The notes: generated from the letters alone by a model not told the origin. DNA of 19,673 nt from Nitrosomonadales bacterium (GCA_003104895.1 PQAG01000047.1:1-19673); one strand, 5' to 3'; counted from the first letter of the stretch, positions 1-7,013 are shown. Numbers and translations are program-made.

Positions 1-1226
1 TCCACCAGGCGCACGATGCCCGCCAGCACGCTATTGGCGCCGACCGCGCGGACGCGCAGGGTGAAGCTGCCCATGCCGTTGAGGCAGCCGCCGATGACCG
101 GGTCGCCTGGGGCTTTCTCCACCGGCAGCGATTCCCCGGTCATCATCGCTTCGTTGACGCTGGAATACCCCTCGACCACCTCGCCGTCCGCCGGGATGCG
201 TTCGCCCGGACGCACGCGCAGCATGTCTCCCACCACGATCTGGTCGATGGACACCACCAGTTCGCGCCCATCGCGCAGGAGGGTGGCCGTTTCCGGCTGG
301 AGCTCGATGAGCTTGCGGATCGCCTCGCCGGCCTTGCCGCGCGCCCTTTCCTCAAGGAAGCGCCCGAGCAGGACGAAGGCCAGGATGCTGGCCGCGGCCT
401 CGAAATAGACGTGGTGGCGGCGCTGGAACAGGCCGGGCAGGCTGTACAGGTAGGCCGCGCCGGCCCCCATGGCGATCAGCGAATCCATGTTGGCGGCGCG
501 CTGGCGGGCCAGCATGCGGGCCTTGCGGAAGATTTCCGCGCCTGGCCCGAACATCACCGCCGTGGTGAGCGCGAACTCGACCAGGCGCATGGCGCGCGAG
601 CGGTGCATCGCCATGCCCAGCGCCGCCACCGGCACGGCCAGCAGCGTTGCGGTGTTGAAGCGGCGGCGAGCCAGGGCGAGCTGTTCGCGTTCGTGTTCCA
701 CCACCAGCCGGCGCTGTGCCAGCGTGTCCATCGGCTGCGGCGTGTAGCCGAGACGGCGCACAATGGCGGAAACCTCGTCCCGCCCCAGCGCGCCTTCGAC
801 GCTGGCGGTGCCGGCGGCGTAGTTGACGCTGGCCTTCTTCACGCGCGGGTCCTGCTTCAGTTTCATCTCGACCAGCAGCGCGCAGGAGGCGCAGGTCATG
901 CCTTCCACCGCGACCGCGCATTCCTGCGCTGGCCCCGTAACGGGTTCGGCTGCGGCCGCCTTCGGCACCTTGACGTCGAGGTTGGCCAGCAGCTTGTCGA
1001 GCGTGGCGAGCAGTTTTTCTTCCGGCAGGCGCAGCGGATCGTAATGCAGCGCGAGCGAGCCGATTTCAGGCACCGCGCGCACATGGCGGATCTCCGGCCG
1101 TTTCCTGAGCAGGATTTCAAGGATGTAGCAGCGCTCCGGATTCTTCGCCAGCAGCGGAGAAACCACCCGCACCCGCCGCGCAAGGCGGTGGACCACGGCA
1201 AAACGGGCGGGAGACGGCGCGTTCAA
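1..1226 (-). CDS. Heavy-metal-translocating P-type ATPase, N-terminal part (3' end outside window)
   Basis: About 408 residues of a P1B-type ATPase that would pump a metal cation across the inner membrane using ATP. Residues 8-85 look like a Cys-less HMA-type fold. A true HMA domain follows, with the GMTCASC metal site (C112 and C115). Membrane segments come next, including one around LLAVPVAALGMAM, then the actuator domain with its MTGES motif and the VIGGCLNGMGSF stretch near the window edge. The CPC membrane motif, DKTG phosphorylation site and ATP-binding domain lie beyond base 1, so the metal cannot be read; copper is inferred from the neighbours. I chose a TTG start at 1226 because its bases overlap the TGA of the upstream gene (TTGA) and no upstream ATG fits; the ribosome site is weak, so the start is uncertain. 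Confidence 0.9.
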   Translation of the reverse strand, partial: MNAPSPARFAVVHRLARRVRVVSPLLAKNPERCYILEILLRKRPEIRHVRAVPEIGSLALHYDPLRLPEEKLLATLDKLLANLDVKVPKAAAAEPVTGPAQECAVAVEGMTCASCALLVEMKLKQDPRVKKASVNYAAGTASVEGALGRDEVSAIVRRLGYTPQPMDTLAQRRLVVEHEREQLALARRRFNTATLLAVPVAALGMAMHRSRAMRLVEFALTTAVMFGPGAEIFRKARMLARQRAANMDSLIAMGAGAAYLYSLPGLFQRRHHVYFEAAASILAFVLLGRFLEERARGKAGEAIRKLIELQPETATLLRDGRELVVSIDQIVVGDMLRVRPGERIPADGEVVEGYSSVNEAMMTGESLPVEKAPGDPVIGGCLNGMGSFTLRVRAVGANSVLAGIVRLV

Positions 1227-1861
1227 GGTTTCTTGGCCGCCTGTTTGCGCGAGCGCACCAGCAGGAACACCAGGTAGAAAGTCGTCAGCCAGGCGTTGCG
1301 GTATTTGAACGGCTGCCGCACCCACTTCTGCGTGATCAGGTCCCAGTGCACCTTGATCAGGTAGAAAGTCACGATGTCGTTGGCGAAATTGAGAATCGCC
1401 CGCTCCGTGAACATGCTCTTGAGCATGGGGTTGATCTGCGGATGGTAGGAAACGATCTGTCCCATGAGCCTGGCCTTGAACTTCCATTCCTCGACCTTGG
1501 CCCTGGCTTGTCCGGCCTTGGCCTTGATCCAGCCGGCGGGACTGGCGGAGCGCAGGCGCTGCATCAGCGAGCTTTTCGCGGATTCGCCTGGCGCACCCGC
1601 CTCTTTCAGCGCGTCACGGAGGCAGCGCGCCACATCGTGCAGTTCGCAGGCATGCGGGTGGTAGAACACCGAGAGCTTGTTCAGCTTGCGGTAAAGGGTG
1701 ACCCGGTACACCCCGGGCTGATTGCGCAGGCCGTCCTCGATCGCCGCAGCGTTGTGCTCCTCACAGAGCGCTTCCGGCAGCTGGAAGCGCACGTGGCCGG
1801 CGCCGCGGTAGCGCACGACGATCTGCCGGGCCAGGGCATCCGGGCTGAATGCGTCACTCAT
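1223..1861 (-). CDS. HMA-like-fold protein with C-terminal membrane helix, function unknown
   Basis: A protein of 212 residues. Residues 10-90 have the length and pattern of an HMA-type ferredoxin-like fold (IVVRYRGAGHVRFQLP, then an AAIEDGL helix, VYRVTLYRKLNKLSVFY strands and a DVARCLRDAL helix) but no CxxC metal site. A basic central region and one hydrophobic helix near the C-terminus (AWLTTFYLVFLLV) follow, ending in a Lys/Arg-rich tail. Two adjacent ATG codons exist (1864 and 1861); the GGGAGG ribosome site lies only 2 bases before the first and 5 before the second, so I favour 1861. Its stop overlaps the start of the P-type ATPase, whose N-terminal domain has a similar pattern. It is probably an accessory or regulatory partner of that pump. 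That role is inference. Confidence 0.8.
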   Translation of the reverse strand: MSDAFSPDALARQIVVRYRGAGHVRFQLPEALCEEHNAAAIEDGLRNQPGVYRVTLYRKLNKLSVFYHPHACELHDVARCLRDALKEAGAPGESAKSSLMQRLRSASPAGWIKAKAGQARAKVEEWKFKARLMGQIVSYHPQINPMLKSMFTERAILNFANDIVTFYLIKVHWDLITQKWVRQPFKYRNAWLTTFYLVFLLVRSRKQAAKKP

Positions 1862-1912
1862 CATGACCTCCCTGCAATTTGGTTTCCCGGCCGCGCGCGG
1901 CCGGGCGGATGT

Positions 1913-2275
1913 TTACGCCGCCGGCTGTTCCGGCTTGGCCTGCTGTTCTTCCTTCTCGCGGGTTTCCTCGATCAGGTCGGCCAGGCTTTCCTTCTGCTGC
2001 AAGATGAAATCCTTGCCCATGCCGGTGCCCTTGGCCAGCGCCAGCATGATTTCGTCCTGGTATTTGTGCAGGAAATAGCCCGCGGCGATGCCTGCCGCAA
2101 GCATGACCCAAGGATTGCGCAGCAGCGCCCCGCCCAGCAGTCCGCGCCCGGCGGCGTAGCCGGTCGCGGCCATCATTGCGCCCTGCATAGGACCCTGCAT
2201 CGGCCCCATCATGGAACCCTGCTGGCCCATCATGTGCGCCATCTGTTTCATGCCTTCTTCCGTCATTCCGTTCAT
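1913..2275 (-). CDS. Met-rich small membrane protein, function unknown
   Basis: A protein of 120 residues. The first 45 are very rich in methionine (repeated QGSMMGPMQG-like units plus HMMGQQ), a composition often seen in proteins that bind Cu(I). A Gly/Ala-rich stretch and a hydrophobic helix follow (WVMLAAGIAAGYFLH, about residues 71-85). The C-terminal third is charged and probably helical (LADLIEETREKEEQQAK). The start ATG overlaps the TGA of the upstream gene (ATGA) and has a good AAGGAG ribosome site, so it is well supported. I do not recognise a named family. Met-rich content, one membrane helix and the position between a metal-binding domain and an HMA-like protein suggest metal binding near the P-type ATPase. 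Confidence 0.82.
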   Translation of the reverse strand: MNGMTEEGMKQMAHMMGQQGSMMGPMQGPMQGAMMAATGYAAGRGLLGGALLRNPWVMLAAGIAAGYFLHKYQDEIMLALAKGTGMGKDFILQQKESLADLIEETREKEEQQAKPEQPAA

Positions 2276-2460
2276 CGCTGTTCTCCTTTGGGTTGGTCGA
2301 TAGTGGTGCTAACGGGTGGCAACTCGGTTTCGTGCAGCATCTGGTAAATCCCCAGGCAGCCCTCGCAGCAGAATTGCAGGCGTTTCTCCACGTTTTCAAG
2401 ATAAAACGGTTTGATCCCGATGTCCAGACCGCACAGGTCGCAGGCGCGATTCTCGTTCAT
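2272..2460 (-). CDS. Free-standing Cys-rich metal-binding domain (P-type ATPase N-terminal type)
   Basis: A protein of 62 residues with a CDLCG motif (C7, C10) and an FCCEGCLGIY motif (C31, C32, C35). This CxxCG...FCCxGC pattern is that of the putative metal-binding domain at the N-terminus of FixI/CcoI-type cation ATPases (Pfam ATPase-cat_bd type); here it is a separate gene instead of being fused to a pump. It has no signal peptide and is probably cytoplasmic. ATGA overlaps occur at both ends: its start with the TlpA-like gene stop and its stop with the Met-rich gene start, which implies translational coupling. The C-terminal 20 residues are polar and low in complexity. It may pass metal to the P-type ATPase encoded three genes downstream; that is inference. 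Confidence 0.82.
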   Translation of the reverse strand: MNENRACDLCGLDIGIKPFYLENVEKRLQFCCEGCLGIYQMLHETELPPVSTTIDQPKGEQR

Positions 2461-2942
2461 CGGGACAATTCCAGCGCATGGCGCTCGAAGGTCGCCTCGT
2501 CGGCTTCGCCCACCACCTTGGATTTGACGATGCCGTCGGCGCCCACGAAATAGGTGGTCGGCAACCCCACCACGCCGTAGCGGCGGGCGATTTCGGATTT
2601 TTCGTCGAGCAATGCCGGATAGCTCACGCCGATCCTGCGCATGAAGGCGGAGACCGTCTCCCGGTCCTGCCCGGCGTTGATCGCCAGCACCTGCAGGCCG
2701 TGGCTTTTCCGGCGCTGGTAAACCTGCTCGATCAGTTTCATCTCCCCTTCGCAGAAACGGCACCAGTCTGCCCAGAAGCGGATCACCACCGGCTTGCCCG
2801 CATAATCGCCGGGAAAGCTCACGGTTGCGCCGTCCGGCTTCACGGCAGAAAAGGCTGGCGCCTTGTCCCCGGTGTTGAGCTTGGGCGCGCCGCCATCGCA
2901 GGAGGCAAGCAACAGCAGCAGGATCAGCAAAAGTCTTTTCAC
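2457..2942 (-). CDS. TlpA/ResA-type thioredoxin-fold lipoprotein
   Basis: A protein of 161 residues. A short hydrophobic signal (KRLLLILLLLLASC) ends in a lipobox with C15, so the protein should be anchored to the membrane outside the cytoplasm. A thioredoxin fold follows with active site WCRFC (C61 and C64) and the cis-proline region GLPTTYFV. TlpA/ResA proteins reduce disulfides in apo-cytochrome c or in copper-site proteins such as SCO and CoxB. The SCO gene in the same operon makes reduction of a copper-site protein the attractive role here. The start is GTG, one base after the TGA of the upstream membrane gene, with GAGG six bases before it. The family assignment is secure; the substrate is inferred. 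Confidence 0.92.
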   Translation of the reverse strand: MKRLLLILLLLLASCDGGAPKLNTGDKAPAFSAVKPDGATVSFPGDYAGKPVVIRFWADWCRFCEGEMKLIEQVYQRRKSHGLQVLAINAGQDRETVSAFMRRIGVSYPALLDEKSEIARRYGVVGLPTTYFVGADGIVKSKVVGEADEATFERHALELSR

Positions 2943-2943
2943 G

Positions 2944-3945
2944 TCAGACCTCGAGCAATATCAGGTTGGAGCGCCACACCATGAAGGACGCGGCAAGCGC
3001 GAACAGCGCAAACCCGCCGGCCGCGGCCCAGGCCAGGCGGCGGGAGGTTTCCGGCACGATTTTCTCCAGGCTGGGAACGCGCGCGAATGGCTGCACCGCG
3101 CCCACCCCGAGTCCGGCAGCCGTGGCGGCGAACAGCGGGATATACATCCAGTAGCCCTGGTAGCCGTATTCCGGCTTGAGGATGCAGAAAGGGCAATGGT
3201 GGTGGGGATGTTCGTAGATGTAAAGCGAAACGAAGGACAGAATGCCGGCCAGGGCCGCGATGAAGGCAATGGCTGAAAATGCCGCCACCCAATAGCCGCC
3301 GCGGCGCGTCAATGCGTGGCCTGCGGCGGCACCCACGGCCACGGCCAGCGCGCCATAGAACAGCACCATCGCCAGTTTCGGCGGCAAGGCTGCGGCGTCC
3401 CCGGCAAGTGACTGTTTGCCCTCTGAAAACAGGCTGCCGCAGCAGGAAGTGATGACATTGGCCTTGAGATGGAGAAAATATTCGAGCTGCAGGGCGAATG
3501 AGCCCAGCAGGAAAGGCAGCATGGCGAGCAGCAGGACGTATTTCATGCGCACCAGCGGGTAGTCCTCGGCGCGGTTGTCGGTCTGGTTCACCACCAGCCA
3601 GGCGGCCGCCAGGAAAAACACCACGATCTGCGCGATCAGGGCGGGAAAGCCGAATGGATTGACGTTGAGCGTGCCCACGGCGCACATTGCGCCGACGAAC
3701 ATCACAGCCATCTTGTCGGCGTTGAACACAAACAGCAGCAGCGACACCAGCTGGGTGGCGAAGACGAAGCCGAGCAGGGTGGAAAACAGGTAGGTGCGGC
3801 GTTCCAGGGTCAACTGGCGCTCGCTGCCGCTCTTGATGTCCCAGTGGCGTATCACCTCCAGCGCGAAGGGCGACGCGGCCAGCAGCATGGCGACGCTCAC
3901 CGCGGAGGCCAGCAGCAGTGCGATAACCGCCGGCTGGAACAGCAT
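2944..3945 (-). CDS. Polytopic membrane protein with Cys and His clusters, function unknown
   Basis: A protein of 333 residues with roughly eight hydrophobic segments (about residues 5-25, 52-75, 80-95, 100-119, 135-155, 190-210, 215-243 and 265-285, plus one near the C-terminus). Two loops carry possible metal or disulfide sites: SCCG (C168, C169) and EHPHHHCPFC (H246, H248-250, C251, C254). I do not recognise the family. The start ATG shares a base with the TAA of the ABC ATPase gene (TAATG) and the stop lies one base before the TlpA-type gene, so it belongs in the operon. It could be a third membrane component of the ABC transporter, a redox partner of the TlpA-like protein, or a metal-site protein; the sequence does not decide. 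Confidence 0.88.
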   Translation of the reverse strand: MLFQPAVIALLLASAVSVAMLLAASPFALEVIRHWDIKSGSERQLTLERRTYLFSTLLGFVFATQLVSLLLFVFNADKMAVMFVGAMCAVGTLNVNPFGFPALIAQIVVFFLAAAWLVVNQTDNRAEDYPLVRMKYVLLLAMLPFLLGSFALQLEYFLHLKANVITSCCGSLFSEGKQSLAGDAAALPPKLAMVLFYGALAVAVGAAAGHALTRRGGYWVAAFSAIAFIAALAGILSFVSLYIYEHPHHHCPFCILKPEYGYQGYWMYIPLFAATAAGLGVGAVQPFARVPSLEKIVPETSRRLAWAAAGGFALFALAASFMVWRSNLILLEV

Positions 3946-4613
3946 TAGACGATCTGCCCGTCACGCATGTTGATCACGCGGTCGACCACTGCCGATTCGA
4001 CCACCAGCGGATCATGGCTGGTCAGCAGCACGGTCCTCCCCTGCCCCGCCAGCCTTTCCAGGATGGCGAGAAATTCCTTCGACAGCGCAGTGTCGAGGTT
4101 GGCCGTGGGCTCGTCCGCGATCAGCACTTCCGGGTCGTTGACCAGGGCGCGGGCAATGGCAACGCGCTGCTGCTCGCCGCCCGACAGCCATTCGACCCGC
4201 GCCTCCCGCCGGTGGCCGAGACCGAGCGAATCCAGCAGGCTTTCGGCGCGTGCGCGCAATGCGCGCCAGTCGCCGCCGAGCGGGTAGGCAGGCAGCATCA
4301 CGTTATCCAGCGCTGACAGACCCTTGATGAGGTTGAACTGCTGGAACACGAAACCAAAAGTGGTGCGCCGGATGCCGGTCAGGAAACGCTCCGGCAGGCC
4401 GGAAATGTCGCGCCCCTTGAGCCGCACCCGGCCGCTGGTGGGACGCGCCAGGCAGCCGATGATGGTGAGCAGGGTGGTCTTGCCCGAACCGCTCGGGCCG
4501 CACAGTGCGGTCACCTTTTTCGCCTCGATGCTCAGGCTGATGCCGTTCAGGGCCCAGTATTCGTTGTGGCGCCCCTGGTTGAAAGCCTTGCGGACTTCGA
4601 AAACCTCGATCAT
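3945..4613 (-). CDS. ABC transporter ATP-binding protein (LolD/MacB class)
   Basis: A protein of 222 residues with a complete nucleotide-binding domain: Walker A GPSGSGKT (39-46), Q-loop Q91 in FGFVFQQFNL, signature LSGGEQQR (143-150), Walker B VLIADE (163-168), D-loop ANLD and switch His in LTSHD. Length and motif spacing fit the LolD/MacB/FtsE group, whose partners are FtsX-like permeases, and just such a permease is encoded immediately upstream with one base between them. This pair would use ATP binding and hydrolysis to drive a mechanical or export step at the inner membrane instead of import, since no substrate-binding protein is present. The substrate cannot be told from the sequence; the operon suggests a metal-site or envelope maturation task. 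Confidence 0.95.
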   Translation of the reverse strand: MIEVFEVRKAFNQGRHNEYWALNGISLSIEAKKVTALCGPSGSGKTTLLTIIGCLARPTSGRVRLKGRDISGLPERFLTGIRRTTFGFVFQQFNLIKGLSALDNVMLPAYPLGGDWRALRARAESLLDSLGLGHRREARVEWLSGGEQQRVAIARALVNDPEVLIADEPTANLDTALSKEFLAILERLAGQGRTVLLTSHDPLVVESAVVDRVINMRDGQIV

Positions 4614-4614
4614 T

Positions 4615-5760
4615 TCACACCCTCATCACCGCATCGGGATCGGTGATCGCGGCGCGCCAGATCGGCACGACCGTCGCCACCGCGTAGGGAAAAACGGTGA
4701 ACAGGAACAGCGTCGCCACCTGAAACCCGTCCACCTCGGGCGTCAGCTCGAAACGCGGATACAGCACCGCCCAGCCCTTTAGCACCGGCTCGAACAGCAG
4801 CGAGGAAAAGCGGAAGACGTGCAGGTAGGCGGCGATATAGCCGAGCAGGAAGGCGGCCAGGGAAACCAGCGCGCCTTCCCAGAATTTCATCTTGATGACG
4901 TCGCCGGTTTCCCAGCCGATGGCCTTGAGAATGCCGATCTCCCGCTTTTCCTCGGCGGAAAGGCCGGACGCCTTTTCCCAGGCGAAAATGGCGAAGGCCA
5001 GGATGGCTCCCGACAGCAGCACCAGCACGATGCCCTCGCGCCAGTTGAAAATGGATTCGTAGGTGCGCAGCACTTCCTCGCGCAGGATGGGGCGCGAGTC
5101 GGGCAACTGGGCGGCCAGCTTGGTGGCGATGTTGCGCACCTCCTGCGGATTGGCGACCGAGAGTGCAATGTCGGTGTAATGACCCGGCGGGAGTTCGAAG
5201 AAAGCGCGGAAATCCTCCTCGCCGAGCAATACCAGGTCGGCGCTCACCAGTTCGGACTGGTGCGGCAGGACGGAGGCCACCTCGAACGTGAACAGCTTGC
5301 CGGAATAGGAGCGGAAGGAAATCGTGTTGCCGGGAACCAGGCCGCGCATCCTGGCGAGCGCCGCGCCGATCGCAATCTTGCCTGGATCCGGCACCAGCAG
5401 GGCGCCGGGCTGCGGCACCATGAAGGTGTAATTGGCCTTGAGCACCGCATCGTAATAGTAGCCCCACAGGCGTCCTTGCTTCTTCTGCACGCCGCGGATG
5501 CGGCCGATCTTTTCCAGGTAGCCCGGCGGGATCAGGTCGTGGCGGCCCGCCACCAGGCGCTGGAGGATGATTTCCGGCGAGTTTGCCAGCACCTGCCCCG
5601 CTTCCTTGCGCAAGGCGTGGGTAAACAGCATCACCGAGGCGAGCAGGAACACGATCAGCGCGTACACCAAAAGCAGGCCAAGATTCCTGATCTTGCGCCG
5701 CGCCAGCGAGGCCAGCGTGAAATCAATCAGGGCTTTTTGTTTTTCGATCCAGGTATTCAT
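4615..5760 (-). CDS. FtsX/MacB-like ABC transporter permease
   Basis: A protein of 381 residues with the FtsX-type layout: an N-terminal cytoplasmic stretch, a first membrane helix (about 26-46), a large periplasmic domain (about 47-240), then three helices (about 243-261, 297-313 and 346-368). The segment EKREIGILKAIGW after helix 2 is the hallmark coupling region of FtsX-like permeases. It pairs with the ATPase encoded one base downstream. Its first 38 bases overlap the 3' end of the upstream small exported-protein gene in another frame. The start MNTWIEKQKA is the first in-frame ATG and gives a normal basic N-terminus. Such permeases act in lipoprotein release, peptide or macrolide export, or transmembrane signalling; which applies here is unknown. 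Confidence 0.92.
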   Translation of the reverse strand: MNTWIEKQKALIDFTLASLARRKIRNLGLLLVYALIVFLLASVMLFTHALRKEAGQVLANSPEIILQRLVAGRHDLIPPGYLEKIGRIRGVQKKQGRLWGYYYDAVLKANYTFMVPQPGALLVPDPGKIAIGAALARMRGLVPGNTISFRSYSGKLFTFEVASVLPHQSELVSADLVLLGEEDFRAFFELPPGHYTDIALSVANPQEVRNIATKLAAQLPDSRPILREEVLRTYESIFNWREGIVLVLLSGAILAFAIFAWEKASGLSAEEKREIGILKAIGWETGDVIKMKFWEGALVSLAAFLLGYIAAYLHVFRFSSLLFEPVLKGWAVLYPRFELTPEVDGFQVATLFLFTVFPYAVATVVPIWRAAITDPDAVMRV

Positions 5761-6055
5761 GTTCCGTGACAGGCAGGCGCGGCGCCGTCAGCGAACCGCT
5801 CGGGAAATGCTCGAATGCGAGGGGATGATCCTGGAACGCGCTATGCAGGTCGGCCTGCGAAAGATGCCGGGTATAACGAGCCTCGGTGAACAGGCACAGG
5901 TCTGTCAGTCCGAGGCGGGCCGCCAGGCCGGCCTCCCCGGCCAGCGCTCCGGCGCGCGAGGCGCGAAGATGAGCCGCGTCGGCGAAAGTCAATGCGAACA
6001 GCGCGAGCATGAGGGCAAAGAGGACAATAGCGCGATGGGAGAGTCTCGCCGTCAT
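5723..6055 (-). CDS. Small exported protein of unknown function
   Basis: A protein of 110 residues with a signal peptide (basic start MTARLSHR, hydrophobic IVLFALMLALFALTFA, likely cut near ADAAH). The mature part is about 80 residues, with a single Cys (in TDLCLFTEARYT) and several His residues (HLSQADLHS, DHPLAFEHF). No named family is recognised. It starts three bases after the SCO gene and its end overlaps the permease gene by 38 bases, so it is held inside the operon. A small, His-containing periplasmic protein between a copper chaperone and an ABC permease could be a metal-binding or docking subunit; this is inference only. The exact signal cut site is not certain. Confidence 0.75.
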   Translation of the reverse strand: MTARLSHRAIVLFALMLALFALTFADAAHLRASRAGALAGEAGLAARLGLTDLCLFTEARYTRHLSQADLHSAFQDHPLAFEHFPSGSLTAPRLPVTEHEYLDRKTKSPD

Positions 6056-6058
6056 GGG

Positions 6059-6655
6059 TCAGGGAAGGAACTTGCGCACGGCATCGACCACCTTGTCCGG
6101 CGTCGATCCAAAAGCAACCATGTCCGCCAGGCGCCCGTCCGGCGCGATGACATACGTCTGCGCCGAATGGTCGACCGCATAGCTGCCGTCCGCCTGAGGG
6201 GGGCGCTTGGCGTAGCCGACCCCATAGGCGCGGGCAACCGCGGCCACCTGTTCCAGCGATCCAGTGGCCGCGATCATTTCAGGATGGAAATAGGCGGCAT
6301 AGGCCTTGAGCGAGGCCGGCGTATCCCGCTCGGGATCGACCGAAATGAACAGCAGGCGGGTCTTGCTTCTTTCCTCCGGCGTCAACGCCGTCAGGGCCTG
6401 GGCATTCATCGACAGGGAAGTGGGACAGACATCCGGACATTTTGCATAGCCGAAATACAGCAGCACCACCTTGCCGTGCAAATCGTGCAGGGAAACCGGC
6501 CCGTCCGCCGTTTGCAGGGTGAAATCTCCGCCCAGCGGCCGCTCCGCGACGGGCAGAACGACGGTGTGGGCGTCCTGTTTGTGGGGCCACAGCAGCCAAG
6601 CGGCGGCGGCGCCGAGGGCGGCCGCGACAAGAAGGAAGGCTTTGAATTTGGGCAT
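6059..6655 (-). CDS. SCO1/SenC-family copper chaperone / thiol-disulfide protein
   Basis: A protein of 198 residues. An N-terminal membrane anchor (AFLLVAAALGAAAAWLLW) is followed by a thioredoxin fold with the SCO signature KCPDVCP (C73, C77) and the conserved metal-ligand His (H163 in VDHSAQTYVI). The stretch FISVDPERDTP is also typical of the family. SCO proteins hold Cu in the periplasm and help load the CuA site of cytochrome c oxidase, or act as thiol reductases in doing so. It lies 95 bases downstream of a 57-aa membrane peptide gene and three bases before the next gene. No oxidase subunit is in the window, so its client is not shown. The ribosome site before the ATG is weak. Confidence 0.94.
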   Translation of the reverse strand: MPKFKAFLLVAAALGAAAAWLLWPHKQDAHTVVLPVAERPLGGDFTLQTADGPVSLHDLHGKVVLLYFGYAKCPDVCPTSLSMNAQALTALTPEERSKTRLLFISVDPERDTPASLKAYAAYFHPEMIAATGSLEQVAAVARAYGVGYAKRPPQADGSYAVDHSAQTYVIAPDGRLADMVAFGSTPDKVVDAVRKFLP

Positions 6656-6750
6656 ATTGACGGATCTTTGAAAATTCCATTCAGGAACAGTTTGCCACAG
6701 AGTCCGCCAGCAGTGCCAACCCCGGACTGCATGGCCGTCCGGGAAGACAG

Positions 6751-6924
6751 TCAGACCCGGTTGGATGCCCGCATCAGGGCGCCGCGCAAGGCGATGGTCA
6801 GGCTGGAGCCGAGCCCCACGCGCTGCGCCACCGCGGGCAATATGATGAGCGCGGCCAGCGCAAACCCGGCGCCGAGCAGCAACGACGCCAGTTCCTTGTT
6901 TTCAGCCTCGGGTTTCTTGTTCAT
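6751..6924 (-). CDS. 57-residue single-helix membrane peptide
   Basis: A short reading frame starting MNKKPEAENKELASLLLGAG with one clear hydrophobic helix (about residues 13-36, LLLGAGFALAALIILPAVAQ) and a basic C-terminal tail ending RASNRV. A strong ribosome site, GAGGAG, lies seven bases before the ATG, which is the best reason to call it real. It is the first gene of the metal-handling run, 95 bases before the SCO gene. The topology rule (charged N-terminus with Lys) does not decide orientation. No family is recognised; it may be a small accessory subunit of a membrane complex or a leader peptide. Being short, it could be missed by standard gene calling. Confidence 0.68.
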   Translation of the reverse strand: MNKKPEAENKELASLLLGAGFALAALIILPAVAQRVGLGSSLTIALRGALMRASNRV

Positions 6925-6979
6925 GATTCATCTCCTCACCGGTTTCCTTACCGTGTGACGCAATGCTACTGCGATCAGT

Positions 6980-7008
6980 TGCCGCAGGTAATGCGGCATA
7001 TTGCCGCA
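6980..7008. repeat. Inverted repeat with a third half-site
   Basis: TGCGGCA (6992-6998) and TGCCGCA (7002-7008) form a perfect 7-bp inverted repeat around TAT, and a third copy TGCCGCA lies at 6980-6986. The middle arm can pair with either outer arm. The element sits after the stop of the ATP-grasp-like gene and before the metal-operon start. No T-run follows on the minus strand, so a simple intrinsic terminator is less likely than an operator or an RNA switch; this choice is inference. Confidence 0.55.
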
Positions 7009-7013
7009 GCACC

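Noticed and set aside
352..921. Minus-strand open frame (189 codons) inside the P-type ATPase
   Set aside because: It is out of frame with the ATPase, whose HMA and MTGES motifs are continuous in the chosen frame.
5567..6958. Long plus-strand open frame (463 codons) opposite the exported-protein, SCO and 57-aa genes
   Set aside because: Its protein has no family pattern, is rich in Arg, Gln and Gly, and is the antisense shadow of well-supported minus-strand genes in GC-rich DNA.
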